DNA from: Annulohypoxylon bovei var. microspora
Taxonomy: Eukaryota > Ascomycota > Sordariomycetes > Xylariales > Hypoxylaceae
DNA: 64,000 nucleotides
Assembly: GCA_022836615.1 (NCBI GenBank)
Contig: MU405356.1
Span: forward strand, 31,585 to 95,584
Direction of reading: 5' to 3'
The stretch's first letter is position 1, and each line of letters opens with the position of its first letter. Shown here piece after piece: positions 48,428-59,790 of this stretch. Both the position numbers and the translations under genes were made by a program. Below the pieces are notes generated by a model, which was given only the letters and a program-made list of their open reading frames with translations, made no database searches and had not been told where the DNA came from.

Positions 48428-50530
48428 ATGCCCCCTGATTTGAGGGGGTATCATCTCAACCTTGGGTCTTCCAAGGAGGTTCTAAACACAAAATGTGAAA
48501 ATCATCTCAAATTGATCACTCGATCTCTCGATATCGACTTGAGTTCTTCTCAGCTCGACGGCATTCGCATTGAGGGGTTTAGAGGCCTTGACCACATCAA
48601 GATTTTTGCTCAGAAGGACCGGGATTATTATTATCTAGAGTCCGGAGAGTTGCGATTACTTCCTACGCCACGCTGTCAGTTAACCTCGTGGGGTAGGTTG
48701 GTAAATCCAAACTGGATAGATTATAACCTTCCTCGGAGATGGAAAGAAACGTGTCATAAGACTCATAGATGCCTTTCTCTTGCAAACTTCGGCCATATAG
48801 CTGCAGAACGCCCTTCGTGGGTCGTTGATACTTGGCTACAATGCCTGGTTCCATGCTCACTATCGACTGTATACGTAGCTCTGAGTTACGTATGGGGCGG
48901 TATCCCCTCCTTCATGGCTTTGAAGGAGAACTTGGATCAACTGCAAAAGCCTTCTTCACTGGCTGAGGGCAAAACGAATGCTCCTATACCGAGGACGATA
49001 CGACATGCCATGTCCTTCGTCCAAAGAATAGGAGAGAGATATCTATGGGTAGACACGTTATGTATCGTCCAGGATGACGCGCAGAAGCTCGTCGAGATTG
49101 CCAAAATGGCCGCTATCTACGCCAACGCGACGGTAACCATCGTTGCCTCGGGCGGAGTGGATGCAGACAGCGGTCTGCGCGGCCTACAAGGGATATCTGA
49201 TCCAAGGTCGCTGAAGCAGGTAGTCCACTCCCTGGCTCGAGGCCTAACCGCTATCGAAACGCACGGCTCTAAAGTTGCTAGAAATCAGACTATCTGGAAC
49301 ACGAGAGGGTGGACCTTCCAAGAGGCCCTTTTCTCGAGAAGGAGAATCAATTTTGAAAACGACTGGATTCGCTGGGAGTGTCAGCATGCGACATGGGAGG
49401 AGTCTGGGGACGGCGGCGGTTCCAGTCCCCGAATATTTGCTAAGGCAGTGCCCGACGTAGGGCAGTTAAGCACGATCACCATGACATACAACATTAAAGA
49501 TTTGACATTTCCCGAAGATGCCTTGTTTGCCTTTTCTGGGATTGCTTCTGCGCTAAGCAACACCTATTATGGCGGATTTATATCGGGCCTTCCAGTACTA
49601 CTATTTCACATAGGTCTATTGTGGAAACCGATATCAGTTTTGAATCGAAGGACGCCCAAACGTTCTAGCGAGAACCCCTGCCTTCCCTCTTGGAGCTGGG
49701 CTGGTTGGAAAGGTAGCATATGGTGTTGGACAGAGCTGACGATAGACTTTGTTAAGAAATGCTCTGCGAGAGGATTTGGAATCTCCGTGGAGAGGGTATT
49801 CCCACTGGTCCAATGGAGCTGGCTCGGGGAGAGAACAGACGACATAACTCACATTCGAGACAGCTGGTATGAGTATAAGGATCAGTTCTGGAACAACTTG
49901 AGTTTCCCTTGCCCGTCGGGCTGGACTCGGCATCGCGTGCTAGACCCAGCAACGGTGCCCTCTTGGCAAGTTGCCAACCAGCCAGAGCCAGGAGCAGATC
50001 CCCTGTGTTTCTACACCCACGAGTCGGAGCCAGAATCAGAGTTCTGGTTCCCCCTTCCCACAAAGGAAGAAGGACAGCGTATCGAAGCACAAATATTCGC
50101 TCCTTTTATCGCTTGCAAGACTAGGAGAGGGTGGTTGCTAGCAGCTGAGACGTTCGAGAATCCTGGACGGAAACGTGGGAGTATGATATCTCTGCGAGAT
50201 AAAGGAGGTAGTTGGGCCGGAGCCCTGTTGCTACATGAACCGTTTTTTGAAGGAGCGGACCGGAACGCAGATGATCGGATTAGCATAGAGCTGGTAGAAA
50301 TCGCATCCGGTCGTGTTCATCAAAATGCGCGGGACTTCGAACCCCTTAATCAGGTGCTGGAAGAGTGGGATCTGGATGAAAGACCAAAACGCGGTCGCTA
50401 TTACGAATACTATTATGTCCTTTGGGTCGAATGGAAAGACGACACAGCATATAGGAAAGGTCTAGGGCGTGTGCAGAAGAATGCGTGGGAGCTCCAAGAT
50501 AGGGAGTGGATTGACCTAGTGCTCGGATAG
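48428..50530 (+). CDS. HET-domain protein (heterokaryon incompatibility type)
   Basis: 700 aa in a single uninterrupted exon. The HET domain (about residues 149-300) has its three blocks: YVALSYVWGG (149-158), RYLWVDTLCIVQDD (204-217) and NTRGWTFQEALFSRR (291-305). Upstream, PSWVVDTWLQCLVP matches the usual lead-in, and the end (KGLGRVQKNAWELQDREWID) is typical of the family C-terminus. HET proteins mediate allorecognition cell death in filamentous fungi or act downstream of NLR receptors; no NLR, WD or other sensor domain is fused here, and none is adjacent. The reading frame is intact, so the gene is probably functional. Which partner it has cannot be inferred. Confidence 0.93.
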   Translation: MPPDLRGYHLNLGSSKEVLNTKCENHLKLITRSLDIDLSSSQLDGIRIEGFRGLDHIKIFAQKDRDYYYLESGELRLLPTPRCQLTSWGRLVNPNWIDYNLPRRWKETCHKTHRCLSLANFGHIAAERPSWVVDTWLQCLVPCSLSTVYVALSYVWGGIPSFMALKENLDQLQKPSSLAEGKTNAPIPRTIRHAMSFVQRIGERYLWVDTLCIVQDDAQKLVEIAKMAAIYANATVTIVASGGVDADSGLRGLQGISDPRSLKQVVHSLARGLTAIETHGSKVARNQTIWNTRGWTFQEALFSRRRINFENDWIRWECQHATWEESGDGGGSSPRIFAKAVPDVGQLSTITMTYNIKDLTFPEDALFAFSGIASALSNTYYGGFISGLPVLLFHIGLLWKPISVLNRRTPKRSSENPCLPSWSWAGWKGSIWCWTELTIDFVKKCSARGFGISVERVFPLVQWSWLGERTDDITHIRDSWYEYKDQFWNNLSFPCPSGWTRHRVLDPATVPSWQVANQPEPGADPLCFYTHESEPESEFWFPLPTKEEGQRIEAQIFAPFIACKTRRGWLLAAETFENPGRKRGSMISLRDKGGSWAGALLLHEPFFEGADRNADDRISIELVEIASGRVHQNARDFEPLNQVLEEWDLDERPKRGRYYEYYYVLWVEWKDDTAYRKGLGRVQKNAWELQDREWIDLVLG

Positions 50531-50823
50531 CGAAAGTGATATTGCTGAGCATGGAATCATCCCCGGATTAGCAGTTGAGGCTATAATGGCTAACAAATCC
50601 CCGGTACATGCTATACGCTCATCTCGCACTAGATAACTAGATTCCTAGCTTAACCCCTTTTCGTATTCCCCTCGCTATTTTTATATGTAGCTTCATATTT
50701 CGTAAGCATTGACATGGTTGATGATGCAACATGGATACCGATATTCCTTGTATATAAAATGCTGTCTTACCAGTTTTTCGATTGTTGAGCCGCACAACTT
50801 TCTTACCTCCCCTCCACCTCATA

Positions 50824-51295
50824 ATGGCAACTTCGGAGACACCAGTGGTCACATACAAAGCCAACTGCCATTGTGGGCAAACGCGATTCACGGTGAAACT
50901 ACCCGATATTCGTTCCTCCAAGGTGAATCGCTGCAACTGCTCGATCTGCACGAAAAACGGCTATCTCCTAGTGTATCCTAAACGGGAGGATGTCAAGTTC
51001 CAATCGGGATGGGATGAACTATCGTCATATCGATTCGGCAATAGTCTCAAGTCCCATAGATTCTGTTCAAAGTGTGGTACAAGTGTACTGATCGACTTTT
51101 CCGAGTCGGACCGTCCTATCGAGAGAGAAGTCGTTGCTGTTAATGTAAGTAAATAGATACTTTGAAGAATTGCATGGAATGCTAACACAAAAATAGATCA
51201 GAACCTTCCACGGTATCGAAGAAACCTTCGGCGATTTGACGTTTAGGGACGTGGATGGGAAGAATAAACTTGGCCCTCCGTACCAGACTATTTAG
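50824..51295 (+). CDS. GFA/CENP-V family zinc-binding protein
   Basis: Small protein of the glutathione-dependent formaldehyde-activating (GFA) fold. Exons 50824-51144 and 51197-51295 (intron 52 bp, GTAAGT..AATAG) give 139 aa. Cys pairs for the two structural/catalytic zinc sites are all present: CHCGQTRF, CNCSICTKNG and RFCSKCGTSV. The real reaction of most GFA-like proteins is unknown, so formaldehyde detoxification should not be assumed. It lies between the HET gene and the acyl-CoA ligase, convergent with the latter across 244 bp. Confidence 0.9.
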
Positions 51296-51539
51296 TAAAG
51301 CAATTGAGTTCAAGATTTATTCCCCAGACCCATTGCATCTTCCATACATCATGCTGAAGCCTCTTACATTCTAATACCAAAGTACCCGGTTCAGTTATCT
51401 CAAGTGTAGCCCTAAAAGTAATTACGCCCTATTGTACTCTTCTCGACGTGTCCCTTGGCGCCCCAGATACCTTCAATTTGATCTTCCATTCAATCGGTAC
51501 AATTGACAATACAATCATGGGTGAAAACTCACACTTTTA

Positions 51540-53664
51540 TCATGACTTCCTCCCCGTCTTCGCCCACTCTCTTAGCACATTCTTTTGAATTTTGCCTGTG
51601 CTCGTCTTCGGTAGTTCTTTGACGATTTCAACCTCCCTCGGAATCATGAATTTGCTGATCGTGCTCTGGTGACGACACCAATTGATCATGTCTTGGGGCT
51701 CTAACGTCTGGCCTTCTTTGACAGTTAGGTATGCCTTTGGTCTCTCGCCCCAGTGGGAATCTGGCACTGCGACGACACCTGCTTCTAGTACGTCGGGGTG
51801 CTGTACGAGCATGGCCTCGAGCGCAACAGAGGATATGTTCTCTCCGCCTGAATATATAAGTTAATATTTTCTCCATTGAGAACTCATTCCATTGCGTGGA
51901 ATATGGGAATCTGGAAACATACCGCTGATAATTATATCCTTAGCTCGGTCCTGAATCTGCGCGCTGCCGTCGGGGTGCCAAACGGCTAAATCACCAGAAT
52001 GCAGGGCGCCACCCGCGAAGAGCTTTCTCGTGGCTTCGGCATCCTTGTAGTAGCCCTTGATACAGATGTTACCGAAGAAGACGATCTCGCCGATTTCCTT
52101 CCCGTCTTTCGCCACGTCTATGAGAACCCCTTCCGGTTGTTCTGTCTTAATCACGCGGATCGGGAGGCTGGTTACGAAGCCATGTCCCTGACGAGCCATC
52201 TTCGCGTACTTATCTGAGTTGGGGAGAGAGTCCCAGTGAGGCATATAATAACCCTTGGTGATTGGGCCGTATGTCTCTGTCAAACCATAAACGTGCACGG
52301 GGTGTAGATTGAGATTAGTCTAAGTTGTATCAGTGGTGTCCTACGGTGATTGTGCTGGGCTCATACCATCTGTTCAAAAAGATGCGCTGTCGGCGGACTT
52401 GCTGCCACGGTGACTCGTACCCGGTGTGGTAATCTCTCTGCTTCTCTTGAGCTGCAGAGCATAGTATTTACCGTGGGCGCTGCGTTGAAATGGGTAACAC
52501 CTTCTTCCTTGAGAAGTTTCCAAATCAACGGGTAGTCAACTTTTCTGAGACAATAATGGGTGCCCCTCACTGCGGTGACCGCCCAGCTGTGTGATATAAG
52601 TTAGCCTCTCGCTTCTACGCGAGGTCTAGAAGAAAACTTACGGAAATGTCCAGCCTACAGCATGAAACCTAGGTAGGTAGTTAGATATGTTAGCCACGAA
52701 AACACCACCTTTTTGAACATTCTTACATCGGTAGTGTCCACAAATACTTGCACCGCCCATGGTCGAAATTTAATCCAGATTCTATCACGTTGGCCATCGC
52801 TGCAAGATATGCGCCTCTGTTCGTGTAAACGCAGCCTTTTGGTCTCGAGGTAGTTCCGGACGTAAACGGAATGGCGATCATGTCATCTTCGTGAGAACTG
52901 TGAGCATGTAGACCACCCCATCCCTTGCCTCCTTGCATTTGATCATGTTTTAAACCTTCCAGGACGGCTTCATCAAATGGTCCGCAAAGCTCGCCTTCGG
53001 TCGCGTCGGTGTCCTTGATATATTAATGTAAGAATATCTGAGAGAGGTTAAGGAAATTAGATAGGTATTAAGGAAAATACTCACTAGGTCGATGAGAAAA
53101 GGTACATGTGGATGACTCTTCTTGAATTCATCGAGCAAGGATAAATATTCGTTGTCGACGATGATGGAGTCTACTTCAGCGAAATCGAATATATACGTGA
53201 TGTCATCGGGTTTTAGTCTACATAATTGTGAGCGCTTCATTTGTGGCGTGTGGGTGTGGTGGCGACGGCGATGGATGAGAGTCTCTCAAGACGCACCGAT
53301 AATTTACGGGCACAATGACCCCACCAGCGGCGACAATGCCAAATATCGATTCTAGAAAAGCCGGCGTGTTGGTGGCTAGTACACCGACTCGCTTAAAGCC
53401 GTGTTTTAGGAGATAGTATGCTAGTCCTCTTGCGCGATCGGCAAATTCGTAATACGGCCTCCTCAACACTTTATTATTAGCCGTAACATGATATATGGCT
53501 GTGGCGTCCGGTTCAATTGCAGCGGCCCTTTCGAGAAAAAACGTCGGAGATAATTGATGGATATGATGGCTGTGGTCGAAACCAGCTGGCGACTTAGCTG
53601 AGCTGGGTGTTGAAGAGCCCAAGTGGCTGAGAATACTTCTCAACCGTGACGTCGGTCCAGACAT
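51540..53664 (-). CDS. Acyl-CoA synthetase / AMP-binding ligase
   Basis: ANL-superfamily enzyme that adenylates a carboxylic acid and forms its CoA thioester. Seven exons on the minus strand: 53664-53297, 53217-53085, 53013-52727, 52668-52642, 52586-52367, 52319-51923, 51847-51540, giving 579 aa. Core motifs in order are the phosphate loop PFTSGTTSRPKGCVYTNRG, VYGLTETYGPITKGY, HSGDLAVWHPDG, DRAKDIIISGGENISSVALE and the catalytic-lysine motif LPKTSTGKIQKNVLREW. Exon 4 is a 27-nt micro-exon (FHAVGWTF) that fits the family. The N-terminus up to about residue 45 is Ser-rich and not conserved-looking. The overall pattern is closest to plant-type AAE / medium-chain fatty acid ligases; substrate unknown. 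No PTS1 at the C-terminus (ends GRKS). Confidence 0.92.
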
Positions 53665-54171
53665 CTTAGAACATTGGATGTCTTTTAACGAAGAACCGAG
53701 GACACTAATAACCCTGGAGATGAATCAAGTGTGTGTAGGATTCATCGCAGATAATAAATAAATGAAGAATAAATATGAGACGAAGTCCAGCCAGCCCCCG
53801 TAACCGGGTACCTACTTAATGCAAGGGAATATCCGAGGTTCATGAAGTTCTTACTGTGCATTGTATTACAACATCTATGTTATGTGGTAGACCGTAGAAT
53901 GCAGGTGGCTAAGAAATAGGGGCTAGGGGAAACAATAGCGGGAAACGAAATTGCGGGGCGCTAGGACTTACCCCCCGCTGCCCCGGTCCCTTCTAAACCT
54001 TAAACCCCCGGTTACTAAGATCTCAACCTCCGCAATGCCGGATAAGCGAGGTTGAATTAGGTATGCAAGTATTACTATACGTATAAAACACTGGCAGTCT
54101 CTTCTTCTTGTGTAACATAGAATTCATTCGCCAGTATAAGCACCTAAGTATCAAAGCCGGCTCAGAGGTAA
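53665..54171. other. Intergenic DNA between ligase and methyltransferase genes
   Basis: Promoter of the acyl-CoA ligase and 3' side of the methyltransferase. Nothing specific recognised. Confidence 0.55.
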
Positions 54172-55044
54172 TTATACCTTCTGAGCTACAACAATCCAAG
54201 CAGACATCTCCAAAGTTCCCGTCTCCTTTTCTTCATCACTCAGCTGCTTTCGTATCTCGTCATCCCAACGACCAATTTCTTCCGCACTCCATCCGTCCCA
54301 AAGCTTCGCCGTCCACATAGGCGATTTCAGTGCCTTCACAGCTCCGTCTCCAGGCCCGCACTCCCAATTCGGACTAGACTCGGAAGCCTTAATATGATCG
54401 CTAGGAAACCCGCCGCCCTCCATGACGCTTAAGAGCTTCTCCTTCGTCAGCCACTCCGGGGCCATATACATAGGCTTGAGTCCGCTGTTCGGCTTGATAA
54501 CATCGACAACCCCCTGAAGCACATCCACCGCTCGTCGGGTCTTCCATGTAGTGATCACAGCATGGCCACCAGGCTTAAGCACGCGATACATTTCCGCCGC
54601 ACCAGCAACGGGATCATTGAGGGTGAAGATACCCAAGTTCATGACTACAGCGTCGAATTCGGAATCTTTGAATCGGCCAAGGTCCTGCGAATCTTGGACA
54701 AACGCGTCGGCAGTAGTCCAGTTGAGTGAAGCCTTGTTTGCCGTGAAGCTATCGACCATGGCAGGGACGAAATCAATGCCGGTTACGCGCGGTGGCGGCG
54801 AGATCGGCAATCCGGGAACCGAAATAGCCTCTGGGGAAGACGATAACAAGAGCTTGGTCACGATCCCGGGTCCGGATGCGGAGTCTAGGATGTGGCTTGA
54901 TGAAGTATAGCTCGACAGTGGCAAGAGGGATAGTGCCGCGGCCGCTAGACGCGAGCTGGTGCTGCCCACATTCTTTTCGTATGCCGAAGCATTCTTCTGG
55001 AAGTATGATTTCATCGTAGTCTTGTCGGACAATTCGGTAGTCAT
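54172..55044 (-). CDS. Class I SAM-dependent methyltransferase
   Basis: 290 aa in one exon when started at the ATG at 55044 (MTTELSDKTTMKSYF). The open frame continues 86 codons further upstream, but that part has promoter-like composition and no family resemblance, so I chose the internal start. Motif I is HILDSASGPGIVTKLLL, the acidic loop is VTGIDFVPAMVDSF, motif II is FDAVVMNLGIFTLND and motif III is VLKPGGHAVITTWKTRR. This is the methyltransferase-11/25 type often seen in fungal small-molecule pathways. Substrate unknown. It lies on the same strand as the neighbouring ligase and permease. Confidence 0.85.
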   Translation of the reverse strand: MTTELSDKTTMKSYFQKNASAYEKNVGSTSSRLAAAALSLLPLSSYTSSSHILDSASGPGIVTKLLLSSSPEAISVPGLPISPPPRVTGIDFVPAMVDSFTANKASLNWTTADAFVQDSQDLGRFKDSEFDAVVMNLGIFTLNDPVAGAAEMYRVLKPGGHAVITTWKTRRAVDVLQGVVDVIKPNSGLKPMYMAPEWLTKEKLLSVMEGGGFPSDHIKASESSPNWECGPGDGAVKALKSPMWTAKLWDGWSAEEIGRWDDEIRKQLSDEEKETGTLEMSAWIVVAQKV

Positions 55045-55554
55045 ATTGTAGGTGAATGTTGCTAAGTTTGTGTTGGCGATTTGTGAGTAGAAAGGCTTGG
55101 AACTGGTGTAAAAGGGATGGTGATTATAATATTTTAGTCCTAGAACCCGCCCTTTAAATAATTCACACAACGACAATCTTGGAGACATTTTGAATGACTC
55201 ACATATTGTCATATCTACCCAGGTAAAGAAATGGATATATTGATATGGCATCGGACACATATTACTTCGCGAGCACTCTCCGAAAAGTTTCCGGGCTACC
55301 AACCAGCCTACCTTGCATCAACCTAGCCAAGTCACGGAAACATTCAGAACGGAATATTATAAGCTGCCTCGTATGATTAATAATTTACCGATTAATGATA
55401 TAACCCTAATTACAGAGTTCTCTTTAAAGTATCCCCCTAAGGAACGATCTGTGTTCAAAGTCAGATCTCAATAGATCAAAATTCATCTAAAGGCGTAAGA
55501 CTGCGCAATGCTCATAACAGCCCCACCGTTACTATTTATCTATCTTAACCTCCG
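55045..55554. other. Intergenic DNA upstream of the methyltransferase gene
   Basis: Holds the methyltransferase promoter and the 3' end of the permease gene. An open frame extends from the methyltransferase through 55302 but is not supported as coding. Confidence 0.5.
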
Positions 55555-57522
55555 TCATGTTACATATCGAAACTAGGGGTTATTGTTAGTTCGTGTATGA
55601 GTTCATGGCAGTTGTGGAACTTACGAAGGGGTTATGCAAATCCGTGCAATCATGTTCACCCATCTCTTTACCAGCCTTGATCCTGTCCTCTTCTGTAATT
55701 CCAAGCTCGCTCATCCGCATATCCAAACGCCTATTTCGCATCACATAGACCATTCTCCATAGGAAGATCACAAGAGTCTGGGCTGCTAGGCACACCGCGC
55801 ATGCAATAAGCCCCGGGATATATCTAGGCTGCATATTGTCAATACTAAATGCTAGTAGTTCATGTTAAAGGAGGTAGCTTACCGCGTCATTAGACCGGAA
55901 AATCTGAGTTCCAGTCATATTGCCAACACAATACCCTACAAAAGTGACAGTCGTTATGATAGTACGTTTTGTTCTTCCGGCAACATTTGATGGCACTAGG
56001 GACCACGCGAAGAACGTAGCGGTTATGAAAGGACTCGTCAAGAAATATCCAACCCACTTCGCCCACTTATACTGCGGATCATTAGGTAAAATGGCTATCA
56101 TGAGAAAACCGACGACTGCAGGGACGTTAGAGAGCATCATGATCCACCTAAGAACACAACAGTTAGATGATTTCTAAGTCTAAGAATTATGTAGGTAGGT
56201 ACCTACATGCGAGAGTTCTTCTTTTTAGTGGCCACAACTCCAACTAGAAGGAAGTAGAGTATGGAAAAGGAATATTTTGGGATGTTCAAGATAAGTACTT
56301 GTAGGTTTGCTACATTCATATTAGCAATAGCCGTGAATGATGGATGTGTGTATATTTACTGAACCCAAAAGTAGTGTTTAAGATCCCTGAAAATGTTGTT
56401 AATGCGCCATTAGGGACTGCATTTAAGAGAGCATTCAGTCCGGCGAACCAAAACTGTGTCTTCTAGTTAGCTACCGAGATCGGGTGCCGTAATAAGAGGC
56501 TATCACTGGTACTTACCGTTGGGTCTGTTGCACATTCTCTGGCCTGGTCCCATTTCCAATCCTTAAAGCCCGTTCGGTCATGACCGGTGTTGTTAGCCAA
56601 AACACGAGCTATGGCTATCTTTTTCTCATCTCCAGAAAGCCAGCGCACTTCGGATGGCGTCCCGAGAAAGAGGAGGCAAATTACACCAGCAAGAATAGTG
56701 AGACTACCAAGGAACTATGAAATGTGAGCCCGATAACTATGAATGTCTTCAGAAGATATCACTTACAAAGGACATATATCTCCACGCCTGGAAGTCTGGG
56801 TTCTTATCGGTTATCGACCCGATTCCATACATGATTGCATCTGTGATCACGCTCAATCCAGCAAATCCGCTCTGGAAGACCAAGGCTCGCGAAGGGTGCT
56901 CCCGCGTCGTATACCAAGTGCCGACGACGAGAAGGAACCCGGGACTTATGGAGCACTCGAACAACCCTTGAAGTGCGCGAAGCGTGATGAGCTGTGTGAA
57001 ATTCTGGGCGAAGCCAATGCATAACACGACAATACCCCAGCAGATGATATACAACGACAAGATTCGACCCATCGGAAACCGCTGCAACAAGATAACCGAT
57101 GGAAGCTCGAAACACAGATATGTGATGTAGAACATTGTTGTTAGCCAGGCGAACTGCTGTCCGACGAGTCCTGTATCCTCACGCAAACCAAAGGTTGCTT
57201 GTGTGCCGACACAAGCCTTGTCGACCTGTTGGAGGCCATGGCAAAGCCACATACTATTGACTTTGAGTTAGGAATATCTCCCAGATAGATTGAAGAACAA
57301 CTGAAACATATGATTTATTTCGTGAGGGTAAACTTGGCGATAAAAGCACACATCTGGGTGTATTACTCACAGCGGAAGAAGATATTTGTCAACCTTTCTC
57401 CTGAGACGTTTAAACTCTTCGTCAGTATACTGAGGTGAAAGTTCTTGACTCTCGCTGGTAGTGATGCTACCCGCGTGCGAGAGCTGGGTTTCGACATATT
57501 TGACCTTTTCGATTGAATCCAT
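55555..57522 (-). CDS. MFS permease, DAL5 (anion:cation symporter) family
   Basis: Plasma-membrane transporter of the allantoate/nicotinate-type family. Eight exons on the minus strand: 57522-57371, 57253-56767, 56714-56517, 56453-56360, 56309-56207, 56147-55883, 55828-55625, 55572-55555, giving 506 aa. About twelve membrane segments. Family marks are DKYLLPLMWLCHGLQQVDK near the start of TM1, ITYLCFELPSVILLQRFPMG, the RALQGLFECSISPGFLLVVG segment, SNVAGRTKRTIITTVTFVGY and GNMTGTQIFRSNDAPRY. The final 18-nt exon completes the typical ending NPFFRYVT. The large cytoplasmic loop between TM6 and TM7 is intact. Substrate unknown: the family carries organic anions such as allantoate, pantothenate and biotin-like acids. 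Confidence 0.92.
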
Positions 57523-59790
57523 TTTCGGTGCAAAGGAGCTTTGGCTATAATCAACCCAAGATGGCTGTAAGGTTAAGATACTATAGACACCAGATAATGG
57601 TTGTCTGCCTCGGGGATCACTATATACCTAGATAGATGATTCTTTTATGGAGCATCGATCGTACCTAGATTGAAACCTAAGAAGGGAAGAGCCAGACTGA
57701 TAAGCCCCTAGGGATACCCCCTAGATTCCGAGAGATCGTACATATTATAGGTCTCGGGGCTGGGAACACGTGGGTGCATTCTTGGGCGGAAAGATGCACG
57801 AATGAGAAGTGTCAAACGGGGACTAGATTCCGTAGCGGACATGGTTAAGACTACAATGCTTTCCACGGCATTATCTCAATTTCTAGTATGCAAGTCATTC
57901 TCTAATCCCCGCCACACTAGACAATCACATCAGATCGTTGATATTGCAATGTATGGGGCAAGTAGTTTGACCTTTACCTACCTACCTAGATAGGAGGAAT
58001 GTAGTCGGGAGATGTCATGAGTTGTGCCACAATATCGGCATTTGCAGAGACGGTGGCGCAAGGCAAGTTACACATTGAACCCACAAGGAAAAGCATGTAG
58101 ATCTAAAATGTCTAACTTTTCTAGAATATTTGATCATCACTTGAAGATCCCCAGAAACATCTTCCGAGGATGGGCAAATAAGAATGTGGTAGATACAGAT
58201 ATAACATATCCGAGTGGCTTGAGAATCGCTTAGGTCTAGAATCGTGGGCGAAGACATGTTTAAGTTGGGGGTTGACTTGTGAGACAATGATAGAGGACGG
58301 ACGCGTCAGGTAATCCATAATGTACTATTTACCCGAAAAGCAATTCTTAATCATGGATCATCTTCCTTTAATATAGGTAGGTAGCTACCCGTCTTGGTAT
58401 TGTAATGTGGCTTGAAGTGACCGGAGCTACTATCATAATATCTATTTCTGATTCATGTTAGAAGCCATATTGTAACTTATTGCTAACAACCAGTCTTCGG
58501 TGCTTAAAATAAAAGGTCACAACGTATTAAAATTCAGGTGCCGAGGTGAAATCTAAGATAAGTGGTAGTTGCCTAAGATTTTTCAACTAATTTGAATGAA
58601 GAAGCCTGTATTATACTATATCAAAGGGCGACGGAAATTAGGAGGAATATTGATTTACCCTTAACATCCCGCCCTTAGCTCAACTTACTAGGTTAGTGGC
58701 TATTAAATATCTACCTACCTAGGTACCTACCTACCTACTTAGGTAGACCTACATATGAAAAATGCAGCAACTAAATAGTATCTTTTGATGAACACAGTCA
58801 CGATCTAGGATGAGGCAATGGTAAAGCCACTTGATATATCGAAAGGGGGCTGTTATGATGTCTAAGTGGACGCCAATTACTACATATCACTAAGACATCT
58901 ACTGTATAATCATTTAAATCTTAGGAGGGACAAGAGATTACGTACTTATTGAGCTTAATCCTGTAGATCGAAGATTTCCACTGTTCCATCGATCTAATAT
59001 GGGTTTGTTTCCATTGAGTTGTTCAATGGTCATAAATTTGGCACTTATAAGTGGTGTATCCATGCAGCAAGGGGCTTGACCTTAGCATCTTACATTATCT
59101 CACGATCGATGTTCACGGAGAAGGAGAATGAATCATAGGTATAGTTTTACGTTGTCGGAATGAGAGGTCCTAGATACCTGGTACCTAGTAGTTGGCGTAG
59201 TGAATTATAATGGCTTTATAGCGGATCTTCTAATTGGTAACCCCTATTATCACACAACGAAACATCCCGCATACATAATTATTTCTCGCTACGGATATTT
59301 ATCGCCTATGTCATGGGGCTAAAGCTGTGGAACCATGGCCGTTTCACGAACAGCAACGTAGTATATACTAGGTAAGTATGATATAGACAATAATACCTAG
59401 TTACCTATAGATAACGACACAGTATTTTAAATCAATGGCTCAGGGGCAAATCTGTATAAGGTAAACAACTACCTATTTACCACTCTTGTAACACAATGGT
59501 CTGTGTATGACTCCAGGGATTGCTTAAGACTTTTAATAAGCACTCACATCGGCCTCTAGTTGTGAAAACCCTCCTCTCCCAACAAGAGCTCCACACCTGG
59601 TAGGGTAACACATAGGTATCTTGCTAAACATATTGAGATTTAGCCAAATATAGATTCATATATACAGTCTCAGAGTTTTCCTTAGATATATACATTATTT
59701 GTTAACAATAGATACAACGATAGAAATGTACCGGTAAAATACATAGCACCAAAAACGACATACAAGTTGGTAGGTGTATGACGTATACCT
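57523..59790. other. Intergenic DNA, 2.3 kb
   Basis: Permease promoter on the left, 3' side of the GH76 gene on the right. AT-rich, with TACC/CCTAGGTA repeats at 58711-58747. No supported gene. Confidence 0.6.
58711..58747. repeat. TACC/GGTA microsatellite with a TACCTAGGTA palindrome
   Basis: Tandem TACC copies on both sides of TACCTAGGTA (58716-58725), running into a second partial palindrome. Confidence 0.8.

Noticed and set aside
55045..55302. N-terminal extension of the methyltransferase to the ATG at 55302
   Set aside because: The extra 86 residues lack family similarity and look like translated promoter DNA; the ATG at 55044 gives a normal-length enzyme.
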